From the NCBI GenBank assembly GCA_016716065.1, contig JADJXA010000010.1, forward strand, positions 1-64,000: a stretch of DNA of 64,000 nt, written 5' to 3'. The stretch comes from Candidatus Leptovillus gracilis. GTDB lineage: Bacteria; Chloroflexota; Anaerolineae; Promineifilales; Promineifilaceae. Of this stretch, positions 6,867-18,519 are shown one piece after another; positions within the stretch are counted from its first letter, which is position 1; the number at the start of each line of letters is the position of its first letter. The notes beneath the pieces were generated by a model. That model saw nothing but the letters and a program-made list of their open reading frames with translations. It had not been told where the DNA came from and did not search any database. The position numbers and the translations under genes were made by a program.

Positions 6867-9161
6867 ATGAAACAACGCCTTCTGACTTTATTGGCCCTGG
6901 CTTTGCTGGCGATTCCGGCCGCGTCGCCTTTCTTTTTGCCCGGTGTGCCGCGCACCAACGACCTGTCGGCGCATCTGTTTCGCACCTTCTTTTTTGACCG
7001 GGCGGCAGATTGGGGCGGCTGGTGGCCGCGCTGGTCGCCGGACCTGGTTTACAGCTTTGGCTACCCGGTCTTCAACTTCTTCCCGTCGCTGTTCCACGCC
7101 GTCACATCTACGCTGAGCGATGTTGGCCTGCCGCTGCTGACGGCCTATCGGGTCGTGACTTACCTGCATTTCTTTGGGGCGGCAGTGGGCAGTTACCTGT
7201 TAGGGCGGGTGGCGCTGCGCAGTCGGGCGGCCGGCTGGGCGCTGGCGTTGGTGTACACCTACAGTCCCTACCTGCTCTACGACGCCCACGTGCGCGGCTC
7301 TGCGCCAGAAACGCAGGCGTTGGCGCTGCTGCCCTGGCTGGTGCTGGCAATCTGGAAAAGTGCGGAGTGCGGATTAGAAGCCGCTCCGCGAATCCGAAAT
7401 CCGAAATCCGAAATCCGAAATCCGAAATCGCCGTTTTGGGTGTTGGCAACGGCCGTTCTCTTTGCCGCGACCTTTCTCAGCCATCCGGTGGTGTACCAGA
7501 TTCTCATCCCGATTGGGTTGTGGCTGCTGCTAAAGGCGTGGTTTGCGCGGCGGGACGGCCGTTTCTGGGCATCACTTGTCGGGCCGGTGGTGGGCATTGG
7601 GTTGGGCGGGCTGCTGGTGGCCTTCTTCTGGCTGCCTGCCTTTGCCGAAGTGGGCCTGGTGCAGGCCGATCGCAGCATCAGCCAGGGATACGCCTACCAG
7701 AGCAACTTCCTGTCGCTGGCCGATATGCTGCGCTGGCCGCGCATCCCGGCCGACCCGGCGCTGGTGAATCCGCCGGTGGTGCGGGCGCTGCCGGTAGTGG
7801 GGCTGCTGTGGGCGGCGCTGTTTTTGGCCTGGCGCTGGCGCAAAACAGCCCGGCCACAGCGCGAGATTGTGGTGACGTGGACGGCCGTTCTGCTGCTTTG
7901 CGTCTGGCTCATCACCCCCAGTTCCCAGTTCGTCTGGGACAACTTCCCCCTGCTGCGCCTGACATTTTACCCCTGGCGGCTGCTCAGCATGGCCTCGCTG
8001 GCGACGGCGATACTGGCCGGCGTGGCAGCCGGGGAAATTGTCAATTGTCAATGGTCAATGGTCAATGGTCAACGGTTAACCATTGGCAATTGGCTATTAA
8101 CCATTGACAATTTCTTCCTCTTCCTCCTCACCATCCTCATCATCACCGCCAGCATCCCCTGGTTGTACCCGCCGCGGCAGGCGATGCCGGAGCGAGTGGA
8201 TTTGGCATTGGCGTTGAGCGAAGAACTGCCGCCGCTGCTGATCGGCACGACGACGTTGGGCGAATTTTTGCCGCAATGGGCCGCCGAACTGCCGCCGCAG
8301 GAACCGGCCCAAAGCGCCCTCATCGCCCAGGACAACCCGGATCGTTTGCAGCCCACCGCCGGCCTGACCTGGACGCTGCAAAGCGCCAACCCAATTGACG
8401 CGGTGTATCAGGTGACGGCCGCACGGCCGTTAACCATCACCTACAACCAGTTTTATTTTCCCGGCTGGCGGGCCTGGCTGGATGGCGCGCCGCTGCCCAT
8501 CACCCCATCCACGCCGCATGGCCTGATCACCGCCGCCGTCCCAGCCGGCGACCATGCGCTGCGCCTGGCCTTTGGAACCACCCCGGCGCGCACCGCCGGC
8601 TGGGTGATTAGTGGGCTGGCGCTGGCCGCCTGCCTGGGAATGGCTTATTGCGGATTGCGGATTGCGGATTGCGGAGTAGACCTTCCGCAATGCGCAATCC
8701 GCAATCCGCAATTCCTCCTGGGGTTAACGGCCGTTCTCGTCTGGCTTTTTTTCACGGTTGTGGACACGCCGCTGCGCCGGTCAACGCTGCTGCCGGACGG
8801 GGTGTGGGGCCAACCGACTATCACGCCGTTGGATTTTGCCGGGGAGCTGCGCCTGTTGAGCTTTGCGCAGTCGGCGGCAGCCATCGCCGCCGACGAGACC
8901 ATCGAACTGACGCTGTACTGGCAGGCGCAGCGCGCCATTGGCGTGCCCTACGACGTGGGCGTGCAGGTGTTGGATGAGAACGGCCGTCAATGGCAGGCGG
9001 GGGTGCATCGCCCGGCCGACTGGCGTTTTGTCGGCGCCGATCCCGGCCGCCGGACAGCTATCGGCTGGACCCGTTTGTGGTGGAATTGGCCGATGGCGCG
9101 CCGCCGGGAGCTTATACCTTCCTGGTGGGACTGGTGCGCAGCGATACCGGGCAGACGGTAG
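6867..9161 (+). CDS. Giant PTPS-related membrane protein (frameshifted near 9047)
   Basis: This is a paralogue of the gene at 2-1546. I chose the ATG at 6867 because the residues before it are encoded by the heptad hairpin and a clean signal-anchor follows (MKQRLLTLLALALLAIP). About twelve membrane segments follow, then PGWRAWLDGAPLP and GDHALRLAFGT, a last pair of membrane segments, DTPLRRS and the first WQA beta-sandwich. Near base 9047 the meaningful frame moves to the ORF at 8990-10006. One extra C in GGCCGCCGG would restore ADPGRPDSYRLDPF. Three heptad tracts (7366-7432, 8033-8115, 8645-8716) are translated in membrane loops. It probably acts at the cell surface. No catalytic motif is recognised. 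Confidence 0.7.
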   Translation: MKQRLLTLLALALLAIPAASPFFLPGVPRTNDLSAHLFRTFFFDRAADWGGWWPRWSPDLVYSFGYPVFNFFPSLFHAVTSTLSDVGLPLLTAYRVVTYLHFFGAAVGSYLLGRVALRSRAAGWALALVYTYSPYLLYDAHVRGSAPETQALALLPWLVLAIWKSAECGLEAAPRIRNPKSEIRNPKSPFWVLATAVLFAATFLSHPVVYQILIPIGLWLLLKAWFARRDGRFWASLVGPVVGIGLGGLLVAFFWLPAFAEVGLVQADRSISQGYAYQSNFLSLADMLRWPRIPADPALVNPPVVRALPVVGLLWAALFLAWRWRKTARPQREIVVTWTAVLLLCVWLITPSSQFVWDNFPLLRLTFYPWRLLSMASLATAILAGVAAGEIVNCQWSMVNGQRLTIGNWLLTIDNFFLFLLTILIITASIPWLYPPRQAMPERVDLALALSEELPPLLIGTTTLGEFLPQWAAELPPQEPAQSALIAQDNPDRLQPTAGLTWTLQSANPIDAVYQVTAARPLTITYNQFYFPGWRAWLDGAPLPITPSTPHGLITAAVPAGDHALRLAFGTTPARTAGWVISGLALAACLGMAYCGLRIADCGVDLPQCAIRNPQFLLGLTAVLVWLFFTVVDTPLRRSTLLPDGVWGQPTITPLDFAGELRLLSFAQSAAAIAADETIELTLYWQAQRAIGVPYDVGVQVLDENGRQWQAGVHRPADWRFVGADPGRRTAIGWTRLWWNWPMARRRELIPSWWDWCAAIPGRR
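7366..7432. repeat. Heptad tract in coding region
   Basis: Five CCGAAAT units are translated as the 7-residue period SEIRNPK, because three 7-bp units make 21 bp. The units are preceded by GTGCGGA-type units. Confidence 0.85.
8033..8115. repeat. Heptad hairpin tract in coding region
   Basis: GGTCAAT units and complementary ACCATTG/TTGACAA units occur, nearly the same sequence as at 366-450 but in a different loop of the paralogous protein. Confidence 0.85.
8645..8716. repeat. Heptad hairpin tract in coding region
   Basis: GCGGATT units are followed by CAATCCG units and form a long hairpin. It lies between the last two membrane segments, exactly where the paralogue has the unrelated tract 1507-1625. 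Confidence 0.85.
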
Positions 9162-10006
9162 CCGCCCATGAATTAGGCGGTTTTGCGCTGACGCGGCCGG
9201 GCAGCGGGGCGCGGCAATTGGAAGAGGGGATGATGGCGGCGGCGGAAACGGCCGTCTCGCAAAATCTCCGCCTCCTCGGCACGCGCCTGGACCGGCGTGA
9301 AGCCGCGCCGGGCGACGTGGCACGGGTGACGGCCGTGTGGCAGGCGGCGGCTGGTGTGGCGACCAACGAATTTGAACTGCAATTGGTGGGGGAAGATGGC
9401 ACGGCCGTTCTCCGCCAATTTGTGACCATCGCCGCCGATTATCCATTGGCCCAATGGCAGCCCGGCGACCGGCTGCGCAGCGAGACCATCTTGCGTTTGC
9501 CGCCCGGGTTAGACAGCGGCGACTACACCTGGCGGTTGTTGTGGGGCGACCAGGATGTGGCGCTGGGCGACCTGCGCGTGGCTGCCCCAGAACGCAGTTT
9601 TACGCCGGTGGCGGTGGATACGGCCGTGAACGCCACCTTCAGCGACCTCGCCACCCTGCTAGGCGTTAGCTTCTCCCCGTCTCCCGCTCACCCCCTCTCT
9701 CTATCTCCCATTCTGGTCTGGCGCGCTGAACGGGAGATGACAACCAGTTACCGTGTTTTTGTGCATCTGGTGGATGCGGCGGGGCAGATCGTTGCCCAAT
9801 CGGACGGCGAACCGGCAAATTGGGGCCGCCCGACAACGGGCTGGCTGCCGGGCGAGATTGTGGTGGATGAATACACATTGATGCTGCCGGATGCGCTGCC
9901 AGACGGTCGGCTGCGTTTGCGCCTAGGGCTGTATGACCCAGAGACAGGGGAACGGCTGCCGGTGGCAGCGGCCGATTTTGTGGAAATTGCCTTGCCCGAT
10001 GGGTAA
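8990..10006 (+). CDS. C-terminal part of giant PTPS-related protein, beta-sandwich modules
   Basis: Homology starts near base 9043 (PDSYRLDPFVVELADG). The codons before that read the previous frame out of phase. Three beta-sandwich modules follow, including AVWQAAAGV, LPPGLDSGDYTWRL and a final SYRVFVHLVD, QSDGEPA, PTTGWLPGE module that matches 2650-2790 closely. It ends 4 bp before the convergent antiporter gene. An octad CTCCC tract near 9675-9712 sits at the same alignment position as one at 2603-2630 in the paralogue. It is part of the same gene as 6867-9161. Confidence 0.65.
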   Translation: MAGGGASPGRLAFCRRRSRPPDSYRLDPFVVELADGAPPGAYTFLVGLVRSDTGQTVAAHELGGFALTRPGSGARQLEEGMMAAAETAVSQNLRLLGTRLDRREAAPGDVARVTAVWQAAAGVATNEFELQLVGEDGTAVLRQFVTIAADYPLAQWQPGDRLRSETILRLPPGLDSGDYTWRLLWGDQDVALGDLRVAAPERSFTPVAVDTAVNATFSDLATLLGVSFSPSPAHPLSLSPILVWRAEREMTTSYRVFVHLVDAAGQIVAQSDGEPANWGRPTTGWLPGEIVVDEYTLMLPDALPDGRLRLRLGLYDPETGERLPVAAADFVEIALPDG

Positions 10007-10010
10007 GGCG

Positions 10011-11120
10011 TTACGCCTCGCCTGTTACCTGCCCTTTTGTTTTATGCCGCAGCCGCCATTCCCGCACCACCAAAATACCTAACGTCAGCGCCGTCAGGGG
10101 CACGACAAATTCCAACATGACAGCGCTGAAATTGGGCAGCGCGTCGTGCTGCGTCGCCGCCAGCACCAGATACAGAGTGTAGGCGATGTAATAAGCCAGA
10201 AAAACAGCCCCTTCCCAACGGGCGATCAGATTGCCGGTGAAGAAAATCGGCAGCGTTGCTATGGTCACGGCAACCATCACCGGGATATCGAAGCGGATGA
10301 CTGCCGGGGCCACCGAGATGCCGCTGGGCGTAATCAGGCCCGTCAGGGCCAGCACCGCCATAATATTAAACAAGCTGCTGCCAATGGCGTTGCCAACAGC
10401 AATGTCTTTTTCCTGCCGCAGCGCCGCCAAAACAGATGTCGCCACCTCCGGCAAAGACGTTCCGGCGGCGATGATCGTCAGCCCAATAATCAATTCGCTC
10501 AGTCCGAAGATGCGCGCCAGAGAAACAGCGCCATTTACCAACAAACGCGAGCCAAACACTAGCAGGATCAGCCCCAACGCCACCAAACCCAAATTAATCG
10601 CCCAACCCTGCCAGCCTTCAATGCCAGCGCTGTATTCCTCGGCGTACTCATCTTGCACCGCCTTTGTCTCGCGGCGGCTTTTGCGGACGAGAAAGACGAT
10701 GTAAACCAGCAGCCCGGCGAACAACAGCCCGCCCTCCCAACGGCCGACCAACCCATCGGCGGCCATCCACCAGAACAGCAGCGACACGCCAAGAAGCAGC
10801 GGCGCGTCTAGTCGGATGAGCTGCTGGTCTACAATCAAAGGGGTGATGAGCGCCGACAGTCCTAAAATGACCAGGATGTTAAAAATATTGCTGCCAACCA
10901 CATTGCCGATGGCAATATCCGCCTGTCCCTGGAAGGCGGATTGCAGGCTGATGGCTAACTCTGGCGAACTGGTGCCGAAGGCGACCACTGTCAGGCCAAT
11001 GATTAGCGGCGAAATGCCCAGGGCGGCGGCCATGCGCGATGCGCCGCGCACCAGGCCTTCTGCGCCAACAACTAATAAAACCAAACCGGCGATAAGGGAT
11101 AGCGCTATTTCTAATGTCAT
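10011..11120 (-). CDS. Calcium/sodium antiporter (CaCA family, YrbG-like)
   Basis: An integral membrane exchanger that would extrude Ca2+ in exchange for Na+ at the cytoplasmic membrane. Two inverted alpha repeats are visible: the first with FGTSSPEL and GNVVGSNIFN, the second with AGTSLPEVATS and GNAIGSSLFN. These conserved acidic and polar residues form the ion site in the family. Ten hydrophobic segments and a charged central loop (RKSRRETKAVQDEYAEE) fit the usual topology, and 369 residues is a normal length or slightly long. It is convergent with the membrane-protein operon and divergent from metH. Confidence 0.93.
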   Translation of the reverse strand: MTLEIALSLIAGLVLLVVGAEGLVRGASRMAAALGISPLIIGLTVVAFGTSSPELAISLQSAFQGQADIAIGNVVGSNIFNILVILGLSALITPLIVDQQLIRLDAPLLLGVSLLFWWMAADGLVGRWEGGLLFAGLLVYIVFLVRKSRRETKAVQDEYAEEYSAGIEGWQGWAINLGLVALGLILLVFGSRLLVNGAVSLARIFGLSELIIGLTIIAAGTSLPEVATSVLAALRQEKDIAVGNAIGSSLFNIMAVLALTGLITPSGISVAPAVIRFDIPVMVAVTIATLPIFFTGNLIARWEGAVFLAYYIAYTLYLVLAATQHDALPNFSAVMLEFVVPLTALTLGILVVREWRLRHKTKGQVTGEA

Positions 11121-11250
11121 CGTCTGTTTTTGTCTCCAGGAACGGCCGTTTTCGGTGCTGGGCGCTGATAATTACCCAAGCGCGCCAGCACACCGCTGCG
11201 TTTATACCGGCTTCCTCCGCCTCAGGCCACATTTGCTTGTTTTTCGCTAA

Positions 11251-11333
11251 GGGTTCATCTGTTTTTAACTTGTGAGATTGGACCAATCATGGAGATTGGT
11301 CCAATCTGGGCCATGTAATTTCTAGTTGATCAC
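11251..11333. mobile_element. Miniature inverted-repeat element, family A (degenerate copy)
   Basis: The centre holds two adjacent palindromes, AGATTGGACCAATC-like and AGATTGGTCCAATCT. The right end GTAATTTCTAGTTGATCAC matches the terminal inverted repeat of the better copy at 15251-15339. The left terminus is only loosely conserved. Confidence 0.6.
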
Positions 11334-11401
11334 CAAGGTAGAACCAACTGAGCAATTGCTGCAATTGCTGTCAGAGTAAACTATCTGGGCGCACTTCGGA
11401 G

Positions 11402-11442
11402 TATAATCAAGCAAAACCCAGGCAGGGATTGCCCTGAACCTG
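11402..11442 (+). promoter_or_regulatory. Candidate metH promoter box and leader hairpin
   Basis: TATAAT lies at 11402-11407. No good -35 box is visible at normal spacing. The leader then folds as CAGG-CAGGG-attg-CCCTG-aa-CCTG (11419-11442). I could not match it to a known SAM, SAH or cobalamin riboswitch. Confidence 0.35.
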
Positions 11443-11468
11443 AGGCTGATCGAATACAGGTATGAACT

Positions 11469-15167
<3,699 letters not shown>

Positions 15168-15169
15168 CG

Positions 15170-15495
15170 ATGCAAGCATTAAGGTTTGTTCAAACGCCAA
15201 AAGATGGCAAGATTATTATAGAGTTACCGACGTATCTGCGTTCGCAGTTAGTAATCGTCTAAGAATAACTTCCCGTTTTTTAGATTGGACCAATCTTGGA
15301 GATTGGTCCAATCTGGCCATGTAATTTCTAGATGATCACTTAGTTGAAGTCATTGTTTTGACGGGTGTCGAATAAGAGGTTGAGCTTGAAGGGAACGCCA
15401 CGCAGTATCGCGGCGCGCTGCGTTTGGATCTGACTGTCCAGGAAGTTGATGATGAGTCGCAGATATTGAGGGATGAATGGGACCCACGTATTTGA
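15170..15495 (+). pseudogene. Antitoxin-type gene disrupted by a miniature element
   Basis: The ORF starts MQALRFVQTPKDGKIIIELP, the N-terminus of a small antitoxin family usually paired with PIN toxins. It is cut after RSQL by an 89-bp inverted-repeat element (15251-15339). Removing the element and one copy of its flanking TTA restores RSQLVEVIVLTGVE in frame, so the insertion is exact. A further in-frame TAA then follows, and after it the same frame continues to 15495 (YRGALRLDLTVQE and DEWDPRI). The gene is therefore decayed twice over. The next ORF is a PIN-domain N-terminus, which supports a VapBC-like pair. Confidence 0.75.
15251..15339. mobile_element. Miniature inverted-repeat element, family A (intact copy)
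   Basis: It is 89 bp long with terminal inverted repeats GTAATCGTCTAAGAATAAC (left) and, reverse-complemented, GTGATCATCTAGAAATTAC (right). It is flanked by a TTA duplication (15248-15250 and 15340-15342). The centre holds two palindromes, AGATTGGACCAATCT and AGATTGGTCCAATCT. It encodes no protein, so transposition would need a transposase in trans. Confidence 0.85.
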
Positions 15496-15557
15496 TTGAT
15501 ACAAATATCTTGCTCTACTACTTCAACGATCAGTACCGGCTCAAGCCATTCCGATGA
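15477..15557 (+). pseudogene. Truncated PIN-domain toxin (VapC-like) N-terminus
   Basis: The 26-residue ORF MGPTYLIDTNILLYYFND has the first beta strand and first catalytic Asp of a PIN ribonuclease. It stops early at TGA, and a second inverted-repeat element begins 33 bp further on. It overlaps the end of the antitoxin relic by 19 bp, as in VapBC operons. It is not functional. Confidence 0.75.
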
Positions 15558-15590
15558 TGGATGGGATTGTCAGGCAATCTTTCAATATTT

Positions 15591-15815
15591 GGCATGGTTC
15601 ATCGAGCGAAACATCTTCTTTACAAATTTACGCTGCATTGTCATGCTGAACGGAGTCTTCGGCCCTGAGCAACGTCGAACGGGGAAGCATCCCATTCCCA
15701 CCAGAGTAGCGGGATGCTTCGGGGGATGCTTCGGCTTCGCTCAGCACAGGCTCTCAGCATGACGCGCTTTCTTGCCAAATTTGTAAAGCACATATCGCCT
15801 GGAATGAACCATGCC
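15591..15815. mobile_element. Inverted-repeat element, family B (225 bp)
   Basis: The ends are imperfect inverted repeats of about 38 bp: GGCATGGTTCAT...CTTTACAAATTT on the left and its complement on the right. The inside is a palindromic sequence (ATGCTGA...TCAGCAT with GGGATGCTTCG units). The first about 55 bp recur at 35094-35148. Confidence 0.75.
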
Positions 15816-15940
15816 CAACGTAGATGATTTTGCTGAGATTGCTATGGTACCAGTTTACAATCCGTTCGCCTGAGCTTAAACAGGGCAATGGCGCTGATGT
15901 CTTGGTCAAGATAAGGTCTTCTTGCCATATACGCAACAGT

Positions 15941-16552
15941 ATGAAGATGAAACTGCTTGATGTTTTGCGGGCGGAGGCTGTTCGGCGAGGGTTGTTGGCG
16001 GAAACGGCCGTCATAGACGCGGCCACCGCTTTCCACCTGGTACGCGACATGCCCTACATTCGCGCCAGTTCGCGCCAGCCAGAGGCCATCATTCAGGAAT
16101 GGCGGGGCACGTGTTCTGGCAAACATTATGTGCTCAAGGCGCTGTTGGCGGAGTTGGGCATTGCGTCGCGGCTGATGGCTTGCACGGCCGTTACCGAGAT
16201 TGATTTAGCCGACGCGCCGCCAGCGTTACGGCCGTCGCTGGAAATGGGGCACGGCCGTTTTGTAGATGTTCACAACTACCTCATCCTGGACCTGCCCACA
16301 GGGGAGATGGTGGTAGACGCCACCTGGCCGCTGGCTGTGAAGGGCACGGGGTTGGTGGTGAACGAGCAGTTTGTGCCGGACCAAAACCAGGAAATTGCCT
16401 GCACGCCGCTGCAAAGCTGGGTTGTGCCCGCCGACCAGGACCCGCAAACGTACAAAGACTACCTGCTTACCACCCATTTTTCAGCCGAGGAGTTGGCGGC
16501 GCGGGATGCGTTTGTGCTGGCGATGGGCAGCTTGTTTCAGATGAATGAATGA
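15941..16552 (+). CDS. Transglutaminase/arylamine-acetyltransferase-fold protein
   Basis: A cytoplasmic protein of about 203 residues with a plausible papain-like triad. Cys58 lies in GTCSGKHYVLKALL at a helix start, His111 in VDVHNYL and Asp126 in VVDATWP. Order and spacing fit transglutaminase-like cysteine enzymes. I place the start at the ATG at 15941 (MKMKLLDVLRAEA) because upstream codons in this frame run through intergenic and repeat DNA. The exact reaction is not identifiable. It could be an amidase, a ligase or an inactive relative. It is followed directly by the YhhN-like gene and probably co-transcribed with it. Confidence 0.7.
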   Translation: MKMKLLDVLRAEAVRRGLLAETAVIDAATAFHLVRDMPYIRASSRQPEAIIQEWRGTCSGKHYVLKALLAELGIASRLMACTAVTEIDLADAPPALRPSLEMGHGRFVDVHNYLILDLPTGEMVVDATWPLAVKGTGLVVNEQFVPDQNQEIACTPLQSWVVPADQDPQTYKDYLLTTHFSAEELAARDAFVLAMGSLFQMNE

Positions 16553-16573
16553 GTGATTGATGGAGGGGAGAGC

Positions 16574-17230
16574 ATGACAGCAATTCTTGTTTTGACGGCA
16601 GCGGCGGTGGTAACTGCCGTACTCGCCACAGCCGGCGAATACAAAGCCACGCGCACCCAGGTCTATTTCTTTAAACCGCTCACCACCACCCTGATTATCT
16701 TCATTGCCTTGTTGGGAACCGGCGCAGCCACGCCGCTGTACAAGGGCCTGGTGATTGCCGGGTTGGTCTTTTGCCTGGGCGGCGATGTGTTCCTGATGCT
16801 GCCGGCGCGCTACTTCATCGCCGGGTTGGCGAGCTTTTTGCTTGGGCACATCCTATACATTGTCGCCTTTGTCACCGATGCCGGGTTCCAGTTTTCGGTC
16901 TGGTGGCTGCTGCCGCTGTTGGTCTATGGCGCGGTGGTATACGGCCGTCTCCACGCCCACCTGGGCAGAATGCGCCTGCCGGTCATTGTGTACATGATCA
17001 CCATTTTGACCATGGCCTGGCAGGCATTGGGCCGCTGGTCGGTGCAGCCAACGACTGGGGTGCTGCTGGCGGCCGTTGGCGCGGTTTTGTTTGTGGTGTC
17101 GGATTCGGCGCTGGCGCTGGACCGTTTTCGGGCGAAGTTTCGCAGTGCGCGGGTGATTGTGCTGAGTACTTACTGGCTGGCCCAATGGCTCATCGCCCTG
17201 TCGGTGGGCGGCTACCTGGCCCTGACATAA
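16574..17230 (+). CDS. YhhN/TMEM86-family membrane protein (lysoplasmalogenase-like)
   Basis: A small integral membrane protein with about eight hydrophobic helices. Family signatures are visible: FFKPLTTTLII near the N-terminus, CLGGDVFLMLP, FIAGLASFLLGHILY, and late SDSALALDRF. Relatives hydrolyse the vinyl-ether bond of lysoplasmalogens. Here that role is inferred from family only. The ATG at 16574 has a good ribosome site (GGAGGGGAG) 5 bp upstream, preferred over the GTG at 16553. A strong terminator follows the stop. Confidence 0.88.
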   Translation: MTAILVLTAAAVVTAVLATAGEYKATRTQVYFFKPLTTTLIIFIALLGTGAATPLYKGLVIAGLVFCLGGDVFLMLPARYFIAGLASFLLGHILYIVAFVTDAGFQFSVWWLLPLLVYGAVVYGRLHAHLGRMRLPVIVYMITILTMAWQALGRWSVQPTTGVLLAAVGAVLFVVSDSALALDRFRAKFRSARVIVLSTYWLAQWLIALSVGGYLALT

Positions 17231-17236
17231 AATGAA

Positions 17237-17268
17237 AAGGCCCGGTGTACACCGGGCCTTTTTTATTC
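17237..17268 (+). terminator. Rho-independent terminator
   Basis: A perfect stem AAGGCCCGGTGT/ACACCGGGCCTT is followed by TTTT, starting 6 bp after the YhhN-like stop codon. Confidence 0.95.
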
Positions 17269-17665
17269 ACAGAATTCTTCTCTAAAAGTTTCTACTTACA
17301 AGTTTCTAAATCTCGATATTTAAACCTCGATTCTTACCTTCACTAAAAACTTTGTTAAGCTCAACAATTCTGAACAGTTGTTACGCAAACTCTAAACAAT
17401 TACCACATTTTCAATTTGCTAACGGCTAACTCAACGCTACCGTCTACACCGGATTTGTGTTGGTCAGAGGTTCAAAAGAATCTGCTGGACCTTATTTGAG
17501 GCCGTTATGGTTAGCCAGTTGGTGTTGCCTTCGATCACTTCTATACGCGCCTCCTTTCTGACTATTAATGAAAATTTGTAAATGGTAGGTTAACCTGAGG
17601 CCATCATACACGGTTTAAAGGGGAGCCGTCAATAGGCCTTCTGGCTTAGTTAATCTACGACTTAC
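17269..17665. other. AT-rich intergenic region, nothing recognised
   Basis: About 400 bp with lower GC than its surroundings and short TTTCTA/CTCGAT repeats near 17280-17330. I see no ORF with family resemblance, no RNA gene and no clear inverted repeat. Confidence 0.6.
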
Positions 17666-18349
17666 CTACGACGTGCGGCTCTGTGCGGACCTGCCAGAGG
17701 TGGGAAAAGCGCCCAGGGGCATGATGGTTTCAGGATTGGTGTCCACAATTTCGGCCGATAGTGCGCCGTGGGTCATCTCTTGCAAGGCGGTCTGGAAGGC
17801 GGGGAATTGGGTGACGGTGAATTGGGCGGTGAGGGTGATGTCGGCGGCAAATTCTTCTTCGAGGATACGGCCGTCATGCGCCGCCGCCAACAGGCGAATT
17901 CGCTCCAGCATTGGGTAGGGCAAGGCCAACATCACCGTGTGGGTGGGCACTTTTTCGGCCAGGGGCAGCGCGGCCAGCACAGCTTTGGCGGCATCGCCAT
18001 AGGCGCGTACCAGGCCACCCGTGCCCAGTTTGGTCCCGCCAAAATAGCGCGTCACCACCACCGCCAGATCGCCCAGGCCGCTGCCCTGAATGACGGCCAG
18101 TATGGGCCGCCCGGCTGTGCCGGAGGGTTCGCCGTCGTCGTTGCAGTGGGCGGTAACGGCCGTGCCAAAGCCAATCTGGTAAGCGGGCACATTATGGCTG
18201 GCATCGGCGAACTCTTCTTTGATACGTTTGATGAAGGTCTTGGCCTGGTCTACGTTGAAAACCGGCGCCGCGCTGGCGATGAAGCGGGAGTTTTTCACTT
18301 CGATTTCGGCGCGGGTTTCGGCGGCGGGGATGGGATAACGGCTGCTCAT
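17666..18349 (-). CDS. yigZ: YigZ/IMPACT family protein
   Basis: A two-domain soluble protein. The N-terminal IMPACT domain carries the hallmark blocks KNSRFIA, DDGEPSGTAGRPI and VVTRYFGGTKLGTGGLVRAYG. The C-terminal part is the DUF1949-type ferredoxin-like domain. Bacterial YigZ is implicated in translation or RNA-linked regulation, but its biochemical role is unsettled. I set the start at 18349 (MSSRYPIPAAETRAEI), which gives the usual family N-terminus. The upstream GTG-led extension in the same frame reads through an ACGGCCGT site. Confidence 0.92.
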   Translation of the reverse strand: MSSRYPIPAAETRAEIEVKNSRFIASAAPVFNVDQAKTFIKRIKEEFADASHNVPAYQIGFGTAVTAHCNDDGEPSGTAGRPILAVIQGSGLGDLAVVVTRYFGGTKLGTGGLVRAYGDAAKAVLAALPLAEKVPTHTVMLALPYPMLERIRLLAAAHDGRILEEEFAADITLTAQFTVTQFPAFQTALQEMTHGALSAEIVDTNPETIMPLGAFPTSGRSAQSRTS

Positions 18350-18395
18350 GTGGCTATTGTAACGGCCGTTGCCTGGACAGGCCAACTGTCAGAGA

Positions 18396-18442
18396 GTGAC
18401 AAGGTGACGCAGTGATAAAAATGTCCGATTGTGAGCTTTGCG
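18396..18442. repeat. Dispersed GTGACAA...TTTGCG repeat, copy 1
   Basis: GTGACAAGGTGAC is followed by AAAAATGTCCGATTGTGA and then GCTTTGCG. Closely related sequences occur at 30831-30887 (inverted) and 63943-63983. Confidence 0.75.
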
Positions 18443-18519
18443 CCTATACGGGGAGATTTTTTGTTAACTCTTGTGTGGGTCTCTGCCTGATCTGGTGGAT
18501 GGCTGTTAGAATGGGGTTC

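Larger units (their letters stand above)
11121..11468. other. Divergent intergenic region upstream of metH
   Basis: The gap carries an inverted-repeat element (11251-11333), a TATAAT-like box at 11402-11407 and a small hairpin before metH. I see no coding sequence here. Confidence 0.6.

Noticed and set aside
11330..11468. SAM, SAH or cobalamin riboswitch upstream of metH
   Set aside because: None of the conserved cores I know can be placed. Only a small hairpin is visible.
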